Part shown: positions 62,690 through 64,000 of the stretch, in pieces
Layout of the letters: the number at the start of each line of letters is the position of its first letter
Position numbering within the stretch: the first letter of the stretch is position 1
Source: Kribbella sp. VKM Ac-2569
Lineage (GTDB): Bacteria > Actinomycetota > Actinomycetes > Propionibacteriales > Kribbellaceae
Direction of reading: 5' to 3'
NCBI RefSeq assembly: GCF_004216905.1
Contig: NZ_SGXJ01000008.1
Coordinates: 62,001 to 126,000 of the forward strand
DNA: 64,000 bases
Made by a program: the position numbers and the translations under genes
The notes under the pieces: model-generated
Databases searched by the model: none
What the model saw: the letters and a program-made list of their open reading frames with translations, nothing else
Told to the model about the DNA's origin: nothing

Positions 62690-63277
62690 CGCCGTGACCA
62701 TGGTCGCCTCCGGCGACCAACCGAGCTTGCGGTAGAGGTGGAAGCCGTCGGTCGTGGCCATCAACAGCCCGGTCCGGGCCCCACGCTCGAGGGCTCGTCC
62801 GGTGAGCGCGCCCATCACCACGCTGCCGAGTCCCCGTCTCCGGTACGCCGGATCGGTCTGGATGTCGTGCATGACGGCGTCGTCGCCGACGATCGCCACC
62901 ATTCCATGCGCCGCGACGGTGCCGTCCACAAGGACTTTCACGTACTCCAGCGGGCCGTCCGTCTCGATCGCGGCCGTCGCACGCGGATGCGTGAGCAGGT
63001 CGATCGACATCAGCGTCTTCTGTTCTTCGAACGGCTGGGTCCCGGCAGCGGCCAGTCGGCGGGCGATCTCCAAGCCGTGCTGCGTGGTGACGGTCAGCCA
63101 GGCGTCCGCGGGCAGGTCCCGGGCCAGCCGATCCACGGTCGTCGGGTCGTCGGTGCGGGTGAACAGTTCGCGGTCGCGCCCGGGGAGTCCCAGTGCGGCG
63201 GCGTACGCGTCGTCGTACTCGATCACCGGCGCCAGGCCGCGGCACAGCCGCCAGCCTTCCAGCCATCGCCTCATCAT
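62627..63277 (-). CDS. GNAT-family N-acetyltransferase
   Basis: 216-aa protein with a large N-terminal region (MMRRWLEGWRLCRGLAPVIE) and a C-terminal GNAT domain: VKVLVDGTVAAHGMVAIVGD, the acetyl-CoA loop YRRRGLGSVVMGALTGRALE and FHLYRKLGWSPEATM. Substrate unknown. The start is ATG 63277 (or the next codon, also ATG, at 63274). A dyad at 63287-63316 lies just upstream. The final ~20 codons run into the CGNR gene on the other strand. Confidence 0.87.
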   Translation of the reverse strand: MMRRWLEGWRLCRGLAPVIEYDDAYAAALGLPGRDRELFTRTDDPTTVDRLARDLPADAWLTVTTQHGLEIARRLAAAGTQPFEEQKTLMSIDLLTHPRATAAIETDGPLEYVKVLVDGTVAAHGMVAIVGDDAVMHDIQTDPAYRRRGLGSVVMGALTGRALERGARTGLLMATTDGFHLYRKLGWSPEATMVTASGAADPRPMSGDLGAVLTGG

Positions 63278-63286
63278 GGCGGTAGT

Positions 63287-63316
63287 GTAACTGTCTAGAT
63301 TGAAATAGTCAGTTAC
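63287..63316. promoter_or_regulatory. Near-perfect 30-bp dyad before the GNAT gene
   Basis: GTAACTGTCTA (63287-63297) and TAGTCAGTTAC (63306-63316) match at 10 of 11 positions around an 8-bp centre. It lies 10 bp before the GNAT start and overlaps the ROK stop, so it may be an operator for the GNAT gene. Confidence 0.5.
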
Positions 63317-64000
63317 TCGGTGCCGAGAACGAAGGTCTGGATCGCGACCACCGCGGCGCCGCGGGCCCACTCGCTGAAGTCGGCCGGCTGCAGGACCATC
63401 GGCACTTCGGCGGTCGACGGATGCCGGTCGGCGTGCAGACCTGCCAGCAGTTCGTCGTGCGCGACCTCCGCCAGCCGGACGCCTTCGCCACCGAGGACGA
63501 CGAGCTCGGGCATGGCAAAGTTGGCGGCCGCCGCGATCAGTTTGCCGAGGGCGCGACCGGCGCGGCCGATCATCTCTCGCGCCGCCGGATCGCCTTTCGC
63601 CGCGAGGTCGAGCGCCTCGTCGTACTCCACCGGCCGGCCGAGCGCCGTACCGACGTGGTTCGTGATGGCGCTGACTGTCAGCAGGCTGATCGCGCAGCCA
63701 CGGTGGCCCCGGTCGCAGCGCGGGCCGTCATGGAGCAACGGGTGGTGCGCGACCAGGCCGAGCGTGACGTCCGGGCTGTCGACCACCCGGTTGTGGACGA
63801 CGAGCCCGTACCCGACACCGGCGCCGATCGTGAGCAGCACGAAGCGGTGCGCGTTCCGCCCGGCGCCGAACCAGTGGGTGGCTTCGACCAGGGAGGTCAG
63901 GTCGTTCGCGATCACGATCGGCACGCTCGTGTGTGCGGCGAGCAGTTCTCCGAACGGTACGTCGACCCAGTTCAGGTACGGCGCCCAGCGGACCTCGGTA
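63313..64000 (-). CDS. ROK-family protein, N-terminus outside the window
   Basis: At least 228 residues of a ROK (repressor/ORF/kinase) protein; the frame is open to the right edge. Visible are RWAPYLNWVDVPFGELLAAH, VPIVIANDLTSLVEATHWFG, the GAGVGYGLVVHNRVV loop, the ROK zinc site GPRCDRGHRGC and PELVVLGGEGVRLAE. The missing N-terminus would show whether it has a helix-turn-helix (NagC/XylR-type repressor) or an ATP site (sugar kinase). The GVGYG and surrounding context slightly favour a repressor. Confidence 0.9.
   Translation of the reverse strand, partial: TEVRWAPYLNWVDVPFGELLAAHTSVPIVIANDLTSLVEATHWFGAGRNAHRFVLLTIGAGVGYGLVVHNRVVDSPDVTLGLVAHHPLLHDGPRCDRGHRGCAISLLTVSAITNHVGTALGRPVEYDEALDLAAKGDPAAREMIGRAGRALGKLIAAAANFAMPELVVLGGEGVRLAEVAHDELLAGLHADRHPSTAEVPMVLQPADFSEWARGAAVVAIQTFVLGTE

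Overview
The window is high-GC DNA with strong G/C at third codon positions, many ATGA stop/start overlaps and frequent GTG starts. Together with a type VII secretion (T7SS/ESX) locus, a SARP regulator, a PF04672-type methyltransferase and an IdeR/DmdR-like iron box, this points to an actinomycete. A Propionibacteriales genus such as Kribbella is my guess; the genus is impression, not proof. I saw no tRNA, rRNA, CRISPR array, IS element or phage gene.

About 0-40 kb is one T7SS-centred region. It runs: a cut-off gene, eccE and a SARP/NB-ARC regulator (minus strand); a two-component system, then MoxR / DUF58 / TgpA-like genes and a methyltransferase (plus); a 618-bp palindrome-rich gap; a minus-strand operon of two tandem paralogues of unknown function, a membrane pseudokinase with an outer FN3-like domain, and a large FN3 membrane protein; eccD-eccB (plus); a PPE-like protein, a small helical protein and a one-chain eccC with three ATPase modules (minus); two WXG100-like proteins (plus); mycosin (minus); then a YbaB-like protein, a WXG100-like partner, a giant 3971-codon ORF and a Cys-rich small protein (plus). 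The giant ORF looks like a T7SS effector, with a WXG/CpnT-type N-terminus, an internal nuclease-like segment, an HEKTH zincin motif, repeated modules and a Pro-rich tail. Inside it, at 32187-32498, third-position G+C moves to another frame. That frame encodes a 103-aa EF-Tu-domain-2-like protein with its own start, so the giant ORF may really be a toxin / small protein / second gene array joined by a lost stop.

About 40-51 kb is accessory metabolism. A penicillin-acylase/siderophore-acyltransferase fusion and a siderophore-interacting protein diverge from one iron box. Next come a GNAT protein, a TMEM175-like channel, and an arabinofuranosidase plus sugar ABC transporter operon with a LacI regulator.

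About 51-64 kb holds an aldo/keto reductase with a MerR-type 19-bp-spacer promoter and a nearby MerR gene, a class V aminotransferase, and a seven-gene overlapping operon for soluble NAD-dependent formate dehydrogenase (fdsG-B-A-D, moeA, fdhD and an SRPBCC protein). It ends with a D-Ala-D-Ala ligase, a CGNR zinc-finger regulator, a GNAT protein and a ROK protein cut by the window edge.
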